Shown piece by piece: positions 32,082 through 42,059 of a stretch of 52,362 bases of DNA. Each line of letters opens with the position of its first letter. Position 1 is the stretch's first letter. Source of the DNA: Chara braunii (lineage: Eukaryota > Streptophyta > Charophyceae > Charales > Characeae); NCBI GenBank assembly GCA_003427395.1, contig BFEA01000317.1:1139537-1191898 (forward strand). The letters are read 5' to 3'. Made by a program: the position numbers and the translations under genes. Under the pieces are notes generated by a model. That model worked only from the letters and a program-made list of their open reading frames with translations, was not told the DNA's origin and made no database searches.

Positions 32082-32791
32082 ACCGACACCGCCTCTCGAC
32101 CTTCGGGCTTCCCTCTAATATCCCTACCTTCTGGCAGTCTACTACGGATGTCCCTCTCTCTTTTCGGATCCGGCAGCTGGAGGTGCCGATCCTCGACTTG
32201 GGCAAGTGGGCAGGGTGGTGGAATGCGTACGTCACGCTTAGCTTCTGTCTCCTCGAGGTGGTGTTCCATTGGGCGGAGCCGGCGGACAAGGACGAGGAGG
32301 ACGAGGTTCCTGACGACGAGGTGGAGCTGCTGATCGTCCAAGCCTGGAGAACGGACATGGAGGGAGAACTGTTGGGGATTCTATTCGGGAAGGTGAGGGA
32401 CGACCACCTGAAGCCAATCACGAGCGAAGACTCGGTGTTCCTTGCGCAGCTCCTGGACGATCTGCCTCTGGATATCATTTTGCGCTGCGACGAGTGGCCC
32501 ACGGTAGCAACGCTTACCCGTACATTGGTACCGCATCTATTGTGGTCCAGGTGTACGGAGCTTGACGGTGACAACTGCTACTACCCCTCTTCAGGCCACT
32601 ACTTGGTTATTGATGTGACCGATCTCACCTTGTGGGATCCAGTCATCCGAAGAGTGAAGGTGGGAGGAGAAGCAAATGACGAGGAAGTAGAGGAAGAAGG
32701 AGAGGAAGAGAGCGATCGAGAAGAAGGAGATTCGGAGGCCGGATCGGACGAGCTAGATTATCACGAATCGGAGGAAGACGGGTCGGAGTAG
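32078..32791 (+). CDS. E2 second post-integrase frame (ORF3b), acidic-tailed protein, unknown
   Basis: An open 237-residue frame with an ATG start. The N-terminal half has RIRQLEVPILDLGKWAGWWN and LLEVVFHWAEPADKDEEDEV. The middle has FLAQLLDDLPLDIILRCDEW and YYPSSGHYLVIDVTDLTLWD. From about residue 200 the tail is almost all Glu/Asp/Ser. E1 has the same protein in pieces (7776-8791). No signal peptide, membrane span or known motif is visible, so an envelope role is not supported. It is the only post-pol frame still fully open here. Confidence 0.6.
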   Translation: MNRHRLSTFGLPSNIPTFWQSTTDVPLSFRIRQLEVPILDLGKWAGWWNAYVTLSFCLLEVVFHWAEPADKDEEDEVPDDEVELLIVQAWRTDMEGELLGILFGKVRDDHLKPITSEDSVFLAQLLDDLPLDIILRCDEWPTVATLTRTLVPHLLWSRCTELDGDNCYYPSSGHYLVIDVTDLTLWDPVIRRVKVGGEANDEEVEEEGEEESDREEGDSEAGSDELDYHESEEDGSE

Positions 32792-33142
32792 GGAGGAAGA
32801 TGAAGCAACAGCTCAAAGGCGACGAGAGAGGGCATAAGGGAAGCGCCATGTGCAGGATTCAGACATGCGGCTACTGCAAGACGATCTGACGCGCAACTCA
32901 GAGCCACCGTGAAAGGAGTCAGGAGGAGATGGTGTCGCCACCACGGAGGGATTTAGAAGCAGACGTCGCCGAAAAAGTCCAATGCCGGCTCAATCCTTTC
33001 CACCTCCGCGGCCCACCGTTCGCATACGTGGAGATGCGGGCGCTCAGGCTTCGTCCCCGGTCGTTATCTCGCCGTCCCCTTGATTTTCTCGCCGTCCATC
33101 AGCTCAAGCCTCACGGGCCGACCCCCTTTTCCTTCTAATTAG

Positions 33143-33394
33143 CATCCCTTCCCCCCTTTTCTTTTCCACCAGCTATACTCCACCCGCCTCATCATCAATG
33201 TCTTCCCGCATGCCACCACTTGCTCAATTGTAACCTCCTTCCCTCTCCACGTTCTTCTCTTCAACACGGCATGGCAGGAATATAATAATATAGAAGTCTA
33301 TTGCATAATTTATGGCACCATCCCCACCTGCGAAGGTTACAAGGATTTTCACGCCGCGATTCTCTGCACCCTTTGTACCTTTTACCCCGATTAA
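33143..33394 (+). pseudogene. E2 third post-integrase frame (ORF3c), function unknown
   Basis: Open between stops at 33140-33142 and 33392-33394, with no ATG at its head. Contains LYSTRLIINVFPHAT, FPLHVLLFNTAWQEYNN and YCIIYGTIPTCEGYKDFHAA. It aligns gap-free with E1 7441-7870, with conservative changes. It may be an exon of a spliced product or the C-terminal part of ORF3b after frameshifts. Confidence 0.45.
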
Positions 33395-33682
33395 CTCGCT
33401 TCGCTCCCACACCAGGATCATCGCTTCCCCCGCATACATCGCACTGTCCATTGCACCCGGCTCACCACTGGGGATCGAGAGCGGAGTCGCTTTCTACCAC
33501 CTCTCCCCCAAGTTCACCCTCCTCTCCCTCCTCCCGTCATCAGACTACCTTTCCCCGACAACCTCTAGGATTGGAGTCCGCAATGCCACCTTGGATGACT
33601 TCCACACTTTGATCTTACGGTGAGTGGCACATCTCAACCCCACGATGATCTTTGGCAAGTTTTAGGACCAGCCAATGACGAA

Positions 33683-33730
33683 GAGCAAGCAGGAGCTTGC
33701 TCAAGTTTGGAACCCCCTGGGCGTCACATA
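33683..33730 (+). promoter_or_regulatory. E2 pre-LTR hairpin and motif (putative plus-strand priming region)
   Basis: Hairpin GAGCAAGC/GCTTGCTC with loop AGGA (33683-33702), then TTTGGAACCCCCTGGGCGT, then CACATA and the LTR start TGTGACG. There is no polypurine tract. The palindrome CGTCACATATGTGACG spans the junction (33722-33737). Confidence 0.5.
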
Positions 33731-34455
33731 TGTGACGAACTGTTCTCTGCAACCGCATGGATTTCTGCGCAAGGCTAGATCGGGGGGGAAGAGGGGCGGG
33801 GGTGAAGTCGGCTGAGTCGGAATGGCCTGGCGGATTGCATGAATGCCCCTGATTTTTCTTGTCTCTTTCGATTGAAGGCTGGTCTGGTCCCACGACGGTT
33901 GATAGTTGATCACGCCTCATCGAGCGCGACGAATAAACGGTTGCCATAGTTTCTTTCTTGTTCTGTTGTGGGAAATGAGAATTTTGGCGCGCTTGTTGCG
34001 TGGGAAATCTTTTTGAAGTTTCAACTGATGTCGAGCCCCCGTGGGCTCTCGGAATTTGCTTCGTTCGGATTTTCTTTTTGTAATTACGACTTAGATTTGG
34101 AATTTTAGCGCATTTCAATCTGTGTTGCGCGGTGCTTCCTGTTTGAGCACGCTCGGCCGCATCAGGAACTGTGTTATGACTTTCTCGCTCCTTAGTCTTG
34201 TGTGGAACTGTAATCTTTGTTTGGCGGGCGTAATTGCAAATGTAATCCTCTCGTTCTTGATATCTTTTGTGGCGCCTTTGTGCGCCTACCTCTCCCCTAT
34301 CCTATTGGCATGAACGCTTACATGACCGGATCGATGTGTGGAGTATGGCTACGTCCCCCACGCCGCGGCCTGGCCATGCAGGCGTAGGCACTTCCTTCCT
34401 CCTTCTTCCTCCCAACCGAACACGATCCCGAGTATATCGCGCAAAGCAGGCATGC

Positions 34456-34462
34456 TATAAAT
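34456..34462 (+). promoter_or_regulatory. TATA box of E2 3' LTR
   Basis: TATAAAT after GGCATGC, at the same offset as in the other LTRs. Confidence 0.65.
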
Positions 34463-34717
34463 CTTGCAAGCATGATCAATTACCTCTCTAAGACTTTTTG
34501 GAGTTAGTACGGTTGAGAGGATCGACTAACGAACAAGAGTTGGTAGGTGCGTAAGAGAGTTGGGCGATCTGACGAGCTGGTGCTGGGCGTGCGGGGTTGA
34601 CGTGGGGCGCCGACGGACTGTGGCACACGGGCGAATCTGACAGGCAGGCTCGGGCTATGCGGGGTGACAACTTGGTGTATGTGCGAGGCGGCGGACTGCC
34701 CGCATCAGGACATTGTG

Positions 34718-34891
<174 letters not shown>

Positions 34892-35322
34892 GGAAGTGTG
34901 CAATGAGCTTCTTCTTCTATCCCTCTAAGCCATTTTGATTCTTCTTCTTCTCGTTTGAGCAATTTTGGTATCTGGCGCAAGTCGCCTATGTCTCTTTCGA
35001 TCGGTATCTCGGATCTTTTCTTCACTTGTCTCTAGTAATTGATGCATGCCTGTTTCTCCCATTTTGTTCTCCCCTCTGTATGGATGGACCCTATTGATTG
35101 GTTAATTGCCTACGATCGAATTTTGTACGATCCTGATGCATGAATGATTGTCACCTTCCTCTTTTTTGTTTATGTATGCATAGAACGGGACGCGTGGACG
35201 ATGGGTATAATTTGTCTGTCAAAATTAAATAAGCATGCTAGATGATCAGATGTATGTCTCGCCATGGGGCTATCCACCCTCCGTTAACGGGCCAACACGT
35301 ACGAGACCTGGGTCATTAGTCA

Positions 35323-35811
35323 TTGTCTATTGGACCGAAGGGCAGGCCTTGTGCACGCACGTGTAAGCCCGATCAGAAGAACGTGGCCTACACTCATGTT
35401 TGCAATGCCTGTTCTCGGTCCAACTTTTTGAATGACCGAGTTTTCGCCTCACCCCACAACATGAATATTGAACTCCCTTTTTGTATTACTGACCTCGAGT
35501 GTTTGAGAGATCCGGAATTTGGGGAGTACGGGGATCATGGGTGTATGTTTGCACGACCGAGGAGAGAACTTTCTGAATTTCCATACCTGGTGGGAAACGA
35601 GCGCATCTGCGAGTGGGATATCGATCGAGCTCGAGAGCGCATTTCCCACCACTCGGAATTCCTCAGCTCATACACGTGTCACCTTATCGTGGAACCAAGA
35701 ACAATTATTCTGGAAACTGACTTCCCTCCCTACCACCACATGCTTCCCTTTCATTCGCTGACCATCATCCCCTGGCGTGCAATCGCTCCGTATTGGCCCC
35801 AACCGCCATGA
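35323..35811 (+). CDS. LTR-embedded open frame (E2 3' LTR), unknown function
   Basis: 162 residues with an ATG start, in the R/U5 part of the LTR, downstream of the TATA box and AG tract. Segments: GRPCARTCKPDQKNVAYTH, then DLECLRDPEFGEYGDHGCMF, then NERICEWDIDRARERISHHS, then IIPWRAIAPYWPQPP before a stop. The stop is due to a local change; the 5' LTR copy continues about 110 residues further. Corresponding protein-like sequence is found in all four LTRs. No known domain is recognised. It could be a leader peptide or a captured host fragment. Confidence 0.5.
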   Translation: MSIGPKGRPCARTCKPDQKNVAYTHVCNACSRSNFLNDRVFASPHNMNIELPFCITDLECLRDPEFGEYGDHGCMFARPRRELSEFPYLVGNERICEWDIDRARERISHHSEFLSSYTCHLIVEPRTIILETDFPPYHHMLPFHSLTIIPWRAIAPYWPQPP

Positions 35812-36245
35812 TCGGAGTGCTTGCAAGACCACGAGTACGGAGCCTCCGGTTTCACCTGCGAACCCACTCGGAGCAAGAATGGCGGAAGCACAGCCTTCGG
35901 CTACGGCCAGCTGCGTCGGATTCCGAGACCAGTGATGCACTACGCCAACAAGTGGTCGGACAGCGGGATAGCCATAGCGTCCCGACCGTGCACCAAATAC
36001 GGGTCCGACCCAGACAACGGAACCAACAGAGGTGGTAGCCCCACGCTCAGAAACACAAAAACAAACTTCGACCCGCGCCTATCCTCTTGCATCCTTGTCT
36101 TTGAACTTGCCTCAGGAGATCTCAGTTTCGACTTGGGACTCCACCCCCACTTTGCCAAAAATCCTTGGCACACCCCTTTTCGGACTTCCAGGCCCACTCA
36201 CACTCCGATCAGGAATTCGAGCCGGGCGTAAGGTTGGTCATCACA

Positions 36246-36375
36246 CCCGTCTAACGAAGCGATCTTTTGTGCTGGATCAAGCCACGTTTGTTCGAAGCTC
36301 TTGGTGTATTCGACAATTTTGGCTTGATCGGTAGTGGTTGTTAGTTTGTCTTTGAGGTTTCTCCAGCCTGGCCTT
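36246..36375 (-). pseudogene. LINE ORF segment up to the E2 insertion point
   Basis: The minus strand reads GSTSKRPGWRNLKDKLTTTT and then IVEYTKSFEQTWLDPAQKIA up to the E2 border. The frame resumes at 23239 with WDRNLTRKPWLKDEH. The frame is continuous if no target-duplication bases are removed, which is unexpected but possible with imprecise ends. Confidence 0.5.
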
Positions 36376-36763
36376 TTGGATGTTGATCCTTATTGTTTCA
36401 ACAATATGTTGTATGACTTGGATGTAGCCAGAGGTATGTTATTGTCTCTCGTGGGAGCAGCTAGCCCGCCACACCACCATCACCACTTCTAACCTTGTGG
36501 ATTTAAAGAGGTTGGATTCGAAGAGTGACCATGCGCCCGTGGAGGGCGGAGATTGGTCCAATAAAGTACAACCGGTTCCCAGGGCGGGTCAATACTTGTG
36601 AGGTGATTCCACGCCGCGCCCACCATTGCCCAATCTGGTTTGCTAGTGGACAATCCAGCAGATAGTGTTTGAGGTCCGCAATCTGCTTTTGGGATGATGC
36701 TCCGCAATAAGGACAATAGGGTGACAGTATGCCTTTTTGCTCGAGTCGGGACCTTGATACCAC
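36376..36763 (-). pseudogene. LINE zinc-binding domain (zf-RVT type)
   Basis: LSPYCPYCGASSQKQIADLK and HYLLDCPLANQIGQWWARRG give a C-x2-C ... H-x4-C knuckle followed by Trp-Trp, typical of the domain after plant LINE reverse transcriptases. A frame change near 36530 leads into VVMVVWRASCSHERQ-like sequence that corresponds to the usual following helix. Confidence 0.8.
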
Positions 36764-37616
36764 CTACTCAGGAGTTGGCAAGCAGCGGTATATGATCTTC
36801 CATTAGAGCATTCATTGAGAGGTGGGCATAAGTCCCGAATAGTGGGACCATTTGAAGTTTGTAGATCATCTTCTTTTATACCAAGGTATAGAGTCACGAC
36901 GCCACTTGTCTTTTATAATGCTAGTTGTGTCGGTTGTCTTATGGGTTTTCCTATAGCAGTCTTTGATCGTGTATTTCCAGACCGGTAGCGGTTTGGCTCA
37001 GCCCCATTGCCACTCATCGGGGTCAAATGAAAGAGAACATATTGGGGTAGCAGTCTCACAGGCCCATCATTCCTCACCACTCGTACTCTTATGAGGCCTG
37101 ATCAGGACTGTTGTTTGTCCAGGTCCTCGTTTCTGGTTAGTCTTGTCGTTATGGCCCAGGAAGCACAAAATCATATGCTTTCAGTACTGCCTGATTGTCG
37201 GGGCAGCTCTTGACACGGTAGAGGACCATTGGGACATGTAAGGAAGTTGCTTTGATTACCCAATCCCTTCTTGAATGGTGGGGCCCTGTTTAATGGCCAT
37301 GATCCATGCAATGGGGATGGCCTCCTACAACTCGTGATTTTTTTTTCTTCAGGTTTCATATGTAATTCAAGGCTGGTTTAAGCTGGTCAATTGTTTTCCA
37401 CTTACCAACTCTCATGTCCCAAAGGTCCCCCACTGTGAAGACACCCCTTTTAGCCCATCCCAACCAACGAAAGTCGTGCTTGATAGAAAAAGGCTGGCTT
37501 TGCGAGGTCAGGATGTGGGGATTCTCGAACCAGGGCTGTTTTTAGACTTCGTGCCACCGTGATGGTGGTGGCGGTTTGTCCGGACTGACGTCCCTCCATA
37601 GTGCAAGGATGGAGGC

Positions 37617-38327
37617 TCAAAGGTGATTATTAGCGAGGTCAAACTTTGTGGCTGTTGTGAAAGATTCCCTATCAACCACCTTAGGGCTAGTTGGGATGGA
37701 CCACCCTAGATTTGTGAGCCATGTTAGAGGGTGAATTGGTCTTTCCTTCATTGTGTCGGGGGCTAGGCATCGTAGTTGAATACTGGCCAGCGGGACCCAT
37801 GGGATATCATTCCCCATCAACAATTTAATTATGACTTTGAAGACCAACACTTCGATGATTCCCAAACCTCCTTTGGCTCTTGGCTGGGCCAATTGGGCCC
37901 ATGCTACCCTTTTGATACAAGTCCGTAATTCATGGTTGTTCCTTCAAAGGTAAGCAATGGTTGCTTGTTTTAGGGCCTATATCTATTTTGGGGGTAACAT
38001 CCAGAATGTTGTCTTATACCAAATAGTGGATAGGATAGCGTTGTTGATGGCTAAGGCCCTTCCCATCAACGAAGTGTGCAGGCCTTTCCATTTGGCTATG
38101 GCTTGGATAGCGGTTTGGACTAGGCGGTCTGCATGGTCTATGGGTGGGCCGAGGGCCGTGAGTCTTACCCATAGGACCCATATGACTTCTTCTTTTGGTT
38201 TCCAGTTGACCGGGGGGTCATCTGCGGAGGGCTCCCCTGTCTTGCGGATCGACCACCCTTCCGTTTTAGAGCCACAGTCGACCTTCATGTCTGCAGCGAT
38301 GAAGAAGAGGTGAATCGTGTCCGCCAA
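37617..38327 (-). pseudogene. LINE RT thumb and connecting region
   Basis: The piece at 37983-38327 has IQAIAKWKGLHTSLMGRALA and NNAILSTIWYKTTFWMLPPK, resembling the segment of LINE ORF2 after the RT palm (the W...LSLAGR-type region). The piece at 37617-37892 has MAQPRAKGGLGIIEVLVFK, the PK..GGLGI motif found before the zinc-binding domain. Confidence 0.8.
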
Positions 38328-38330
38328 AGC

Positions 38331-38985
38331 CTACATGCTAGAGGGCGAGGCTTTAATGAGGACTGTGAGATCGTCTGCAAAGAGGGAGGTAATCGGGACC
38401 ACGTGCGGTGACAATTCTCGTATGGCAGTTTGTTGTATAGTGGGGGTTGCCTTGATAAGGGAGAACAACGTTTCCATGATAATCACAAAGAGCAATGATG
38501 CTTTCGGGTCCCCTTGTTTCACTGATATTTGCAGTGGCAATGGTGCCGAGAGATGACAATTGATCATAATGTTGGTTGTCACCGAGTGGTGCAAGGTGCT
38601 GACCCATTGTTTGAATTTTGGTCCAAAGTTCATTTTTTGCAAGCACTGGTTCAAGAATCGTCAGTCCACATGATCGTACACTTTCTCAAAGTTGATAAAT
38701 AGGATCGTTGCATCTTTTTTTAAGCTGTCACGCGTATTTCATGGTCTCGTTCACTAGTAAAATATTGTCCTGGATGTTTCGTTGTGGCATGAACTGTGTT
38801 TGATCCATGTGAATGAGATTACCCATGTGCGGTAGGAGTCTGTTGCACAACACTTTGACCACCATTTTGTAGGGGAGGGGGAGCAGTGTGATTGACCGGT
38901 AATTTCGGACCTATGCTATGTCTCCTTTTTTGTATAAAAGCGTGATGACACCCTGACCCATCAAATCCCCAAACCTCCCCTCGAT
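38331..38985 (-). pseudogene. LINE reverse transcriptase palm
   Basis: Motif A lies near 38700 (FINFEKVYDHVD) in a frame with a stop. The frame at 38331-38654 has LQKMNFGPKFKQWVSTLHHS, the SVKQGDPKASLLFVIIMETL motif (QGDP, normally followed by LSP) and the catalytic SLFADDLTVLIKA. Substitutions such as KAS for LSP indicate decay. Confidence 0.88.
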
Positions 38986-39438
38986 CTAGTCTGCTTGGAT
39001 GTACTCGAGGAGGTCAAGATAAAAGATTTCCCAAAAGTTGGCCCAAAATTCCTTAAGAAAGGAGTTGAGGCCATAAGTTTTTTCGTTCTCCGTGCCTTGC
39101 AATGCCTCCAAGAGTTCCTGGGCTGTAATGAGAGATTCCAATGTCGTCCTTTGTTGTTGGGACAATAGTGTTGTTAGGTTTTGTAATAGTACATGCCTTG
39201 CGTGCCCCAACGCCTCCTCTCCCCACTGGTTGTTCCTTGAGGTGAAGAGGTTCTTGTAGTATAGTGAGAAGAAGTCGACTATTCCATATGGATTGGTTGC
39301 GTTCCTTTGGTGTGGATCAAATGGGTAATGCAAGGATGGAACCAGGTTCTGCCTTGCTTTGATCTTTGCTTTGATGAAGAAGGTTGAGGACATGGTGCCT
39401 TCTGTTCTGCCTTTTTTATTCTGGCTTGGATTCTCCAT
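38986..39438 (-). pseudogene. LINE segment between endonuclease and RT
   Basis: A 150-residue frame with SSTFFIKAKIKARQNLVPSL, IVDFFSLYYKNLFTSRNN and ALQGTENEKTYGLNSFLKEF (the x...K.PG.DG.-type motif of RT, here YGLN). It is the N-terminal end of the RT domain. Confidence 0.75.
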
Positions 39439-40101
39439 GCCTCTGCCTACTGGTCAAGGTACTTATGAAGTCGGTCCCTCGTTTGTTGCAGGTTAACTTT
39501 GTGAAGGTCCAACGAGCGACTGAGTATTTCTGAGTCCCATTTTTCCAAGGAATGTTGAAGTTTTATATCGTCTTCTTGTTATCCCACACGTAGGTTATTG
39601 ATAATTTTTTGACTTATTCTCTTAGGTTAGCAATCCCTTTATTGAACCTGTCCACCAGCGAGGGGTAGTTTTCCTTTCGTGTCTTCCAACATTCCCATAT
39701 GGATTGGTTGCGTTCCTTTAGTGTGGATCAAATGAGTAATGCAAGGATGAAACCAGGTTCTGCCTTGCTTTGGTTTTTGCTTTGATGAAGAAGGTTGAGG
39801 ACATGATGCCTTTTGTTTCTTCCTTTTTATTCTGGCTTGGATTCTCCATGCCTCCGCCTGCTGGTCAAGCTACTCATGAAGTCGGTCCCTCGCCTGTTGC
39901 AGGTTTGTGAAGGTCCAACGAGCGACTGAGTATTTATGAGTCCCATTGCTCCAGGGAATGTAAGAGTTTTATACCGTCTTCTTCCTATCCCACGCATGGG
40001 TTATTGAGAATTTTTTGACTCGTTCTCGTAGGTTTGCAATCCCTTCATTGAACCTGTCCACGAGCGAGGGTAGTTTTCCTTTTGTGTCTTCCAACATTCC
40101 C
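39286..40101. repeat. ~410-bp tandem duplication inside the LINE
   Basis: Unit 1 is 39286-39696 and unit 2 39697-40101. Both start ATATGGATTGGTTGCGTTCC and end GTGTCTTCCAACATTCCC. The units now differ by substitutions and small gaps (for example GGTTAACTTTGTGAAGG against GGTTTGTGAAGG), so the duplication is old. It repeats the endonuclease-RT linker region. Confidence 0.9.
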
Positions 40102-41114
40102 AGTGATCCTGTACCACTTGGTTAAGTGGCTGGAGCTTCAACAACGAGGTGTTAAACTTGTAAAAGTTTGTTGCACGTTCGAGATGGTGGTTGAAAAATA
40201 GGCCTGAGGTGATTTCCCCATTGTCAAACGAACGACATGGACTGATGGACCGTATCTCTGCCACTATCACCAAGGGGACCAAGGATTGGAATACCAGGAA
40301 GAAGTCAATATGTGAGTTGGATAACCCGATTATTCCCCTTGATCGAAGGCAGATGGAGTTTTTTTTGAAAGGGTATAGAAGTCTACAGATATGACAAGTC
40401 TGCATTTCTTCAAATAATAGAGTGAGTATTATGATGTCCGACGTCATGTCCCCTCCCATGGGGTTGGAGGAAGACCGACGATCTAGGTCCGGGTCCGGGG
40501 TGATATTGAAGTCCCCACATATGATGAGAGGGCACTCCTTAGGTAGTGATTGATGCGAGTCAAGCAGAAAATGAACTTTTTGATTAGGGTCGTTGGGGCC
40601 ATATACGCTAGTTATGCACATTGTCTTGTCCCTCAGTTCCGCTTTTAGGTGCATTAATCTTCCTTATCGATGGTCGTAGTCGTAGAGCAGTGGTTTTAGT
40701 CTGGAGGATGGGGGTGGCCAGTGGCCACTACTGGCCAGATGTCCATCCCCGAGGATACACTTTGTATTGTCGGAGCTAAGAACATTGTGTGAGGCCATAT
40801 CATTCGACGCTTGGTTCTATGAGTCGGGGTGTGCAAGAGATGGGTTTCTTGCACACACACCTCGTCAAGCCAGTTTGTGGTATCCTGCTGCCTGATTTAT
40901 TCCAGATCGCCTCAATTTTTTGAGGGTCTGGTGTTATTAGCCCATTAACATTGAGTGACTGCACGTGGAGGTATGCCTGTGCCAGTTTTTTAACCCATGC
41001 TGGTTGTCTCCTGAGATATGGTGGCTGGCGGGGTGATGAGGGTTCCGGGTGTGGCGATTGTTGTGTCTGTTGGGCGGGAAGGGGTTGGAGAGCTATTTGT
41101 AGCGGGTTATGCAT
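40001..41114 (-). pseudogene. LINE endonuclease (APE-like)
   Basis: The first piece, 40800-41114, has the N-terminal strand LHVQSLNVNGLITPDPQKIE (SLNVNGL carries the active-site Asn). The second, 40001-40654, has MCITSVYGPNDPNQK, CPLIICGDFNITPDPDLDRR (GDFN catalytic motif) and NSHIDFFLVFQSL (SxxDF motif). A frameshift between them removes the ET(H) segment from frame. The enzyme would nick target DNA for target-primed reverse transcription. Confidence 0.85.
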
Positions 41115-41153
41115 GTGTTGGGTGGTGTGTTCCCCCTCCGGGTAGCTTCTAGG

Positions 41154-41670
41154 CTAGGTTGTTTTATCGGACGTTCGGGACCCCCCTTACCGTCCGGGAC
41201 GTCTGACCCGACGTCTGGTCGGATGTCGGGCCGAACAGGGGATGTCCGACCTAGCGCAAAAAAAAACAAAAAAAAACAAAAAAAACAAAAATTGAAAAAA
41301 ATCATGTGGCTTCTACCTTGCATAAGGTGTATGCCACCAAAATTTTGGCTTATTTGAGCCTGTAGAAAAAAAGATAAAAATCTTCAAAGATTCTAATCCC
41401 CACCTATACCCCTCCTATCCCCACCAAAACCCCTCGTACCCCGGGTACCCCCCCATCCCACCCCAAATAGCACCCTATCACCAAATGCTCAGAAAATTCT
41501 GAATTTTTTTATGGGGGGTCTCTATGGCATGCGCAACACTGTCATTTTTTTTTATTATTATTTTTTTTTTTTGCCAAAAAGTCGTTGTCCGGAAATCCGG
41601 ACGACGGGGGTACCCTACGTCCGGGGAGACGTCCGGGGGAGACGTCCGATCTCCGGACCATTGGTAACAA
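41154..41670. mobile_element. hAT-like non-autonomous element, 517 bp
   Basis: AGCTTCTAGG is directly repeated at 41144-41153 and 41671-41680, consistent with an 8-bp duplication plus chance extension. Both inner ends are GC-rich with clustered GTCCGG/GACGTCC motifs (41170-41255 and 41585-41660) around an AT-rich, C-rich middle. The inverted terminal match is imperfect: TTGTT then ATCGGACGT at both ends. It resembles the better preserved element at 48710-49485 in design but not in sequence. Confidence 0.55.
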
Positions 41671-41680
41671 AGCTTCTAGG

Positions 41681-42059
41681 GCTGTTTTTAATTTGTTCCT
41701 TCATTTACAGGTCTACCATTCGTGCTAGCAAGCGTCACTTGACCCGTTTTACAACCTAATCACGAAGGGCGGGCCATCCAACATATTGGCGGTCTGCAAT
41801 ATGTCATGCTCCAAGATGGCGTGCATGAATATGTGGAGTTATGGCAGTCGCTATGTGAAGTTGGATTTCAACCTCACTATCAAGAGCTCCCTTAGCTGTT
41901 TGTTTAATAGCCCAACAAAAGAGGAGGTGTCGCTTGAGGTGGCTTGTTGTATCAGTTTGTATTCAACATGTTAATATTAATTAAAAAAGGACATTATATT
42001 TCAAATTGGTACTCATATGCTATTATTTTGAGGACGAATTCTCCTGATTTTATATTAGA
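41681..42059. other. No gene seen
   Basis: A possible plus-strand frame at 41786-41974 (Cys/Ser-rich) has no recognisable motif. It may be the LINE's far 5' region or unrelated sequence. Confidence 0.35.

Larger units (their letters stand above)
36246..41114 (-). mobile_element. L1-like LINE, proximal part (minus strand, decayed)
   Basis: Minus-strand order: apurinic-type endonuclease, linker, reverse transcriptase, thumb, C-terminal zinc-binding domain. This is the layout of plant L1-like LINEs. Many stops and frameshifts; the 5' end is not defined, and an hAT-like element sits just upstream (41154-41670). The distal part lies beyond E2 at 21570-23239. Confidence 0.88.

Noticed and set aside
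32078-32791. Retroviral-type envelope gene after pol
   Set aside because: No signal peptide, cleavage site or membrane anchor; the C-terminus is highly acidic.
33143-33394. dUTPase in the third post-integrase frame
   Set aside because: Some neighbouring words (SPLGIESGVAF) looked superficially similar, but the ordered dUTPase motifs are absent.
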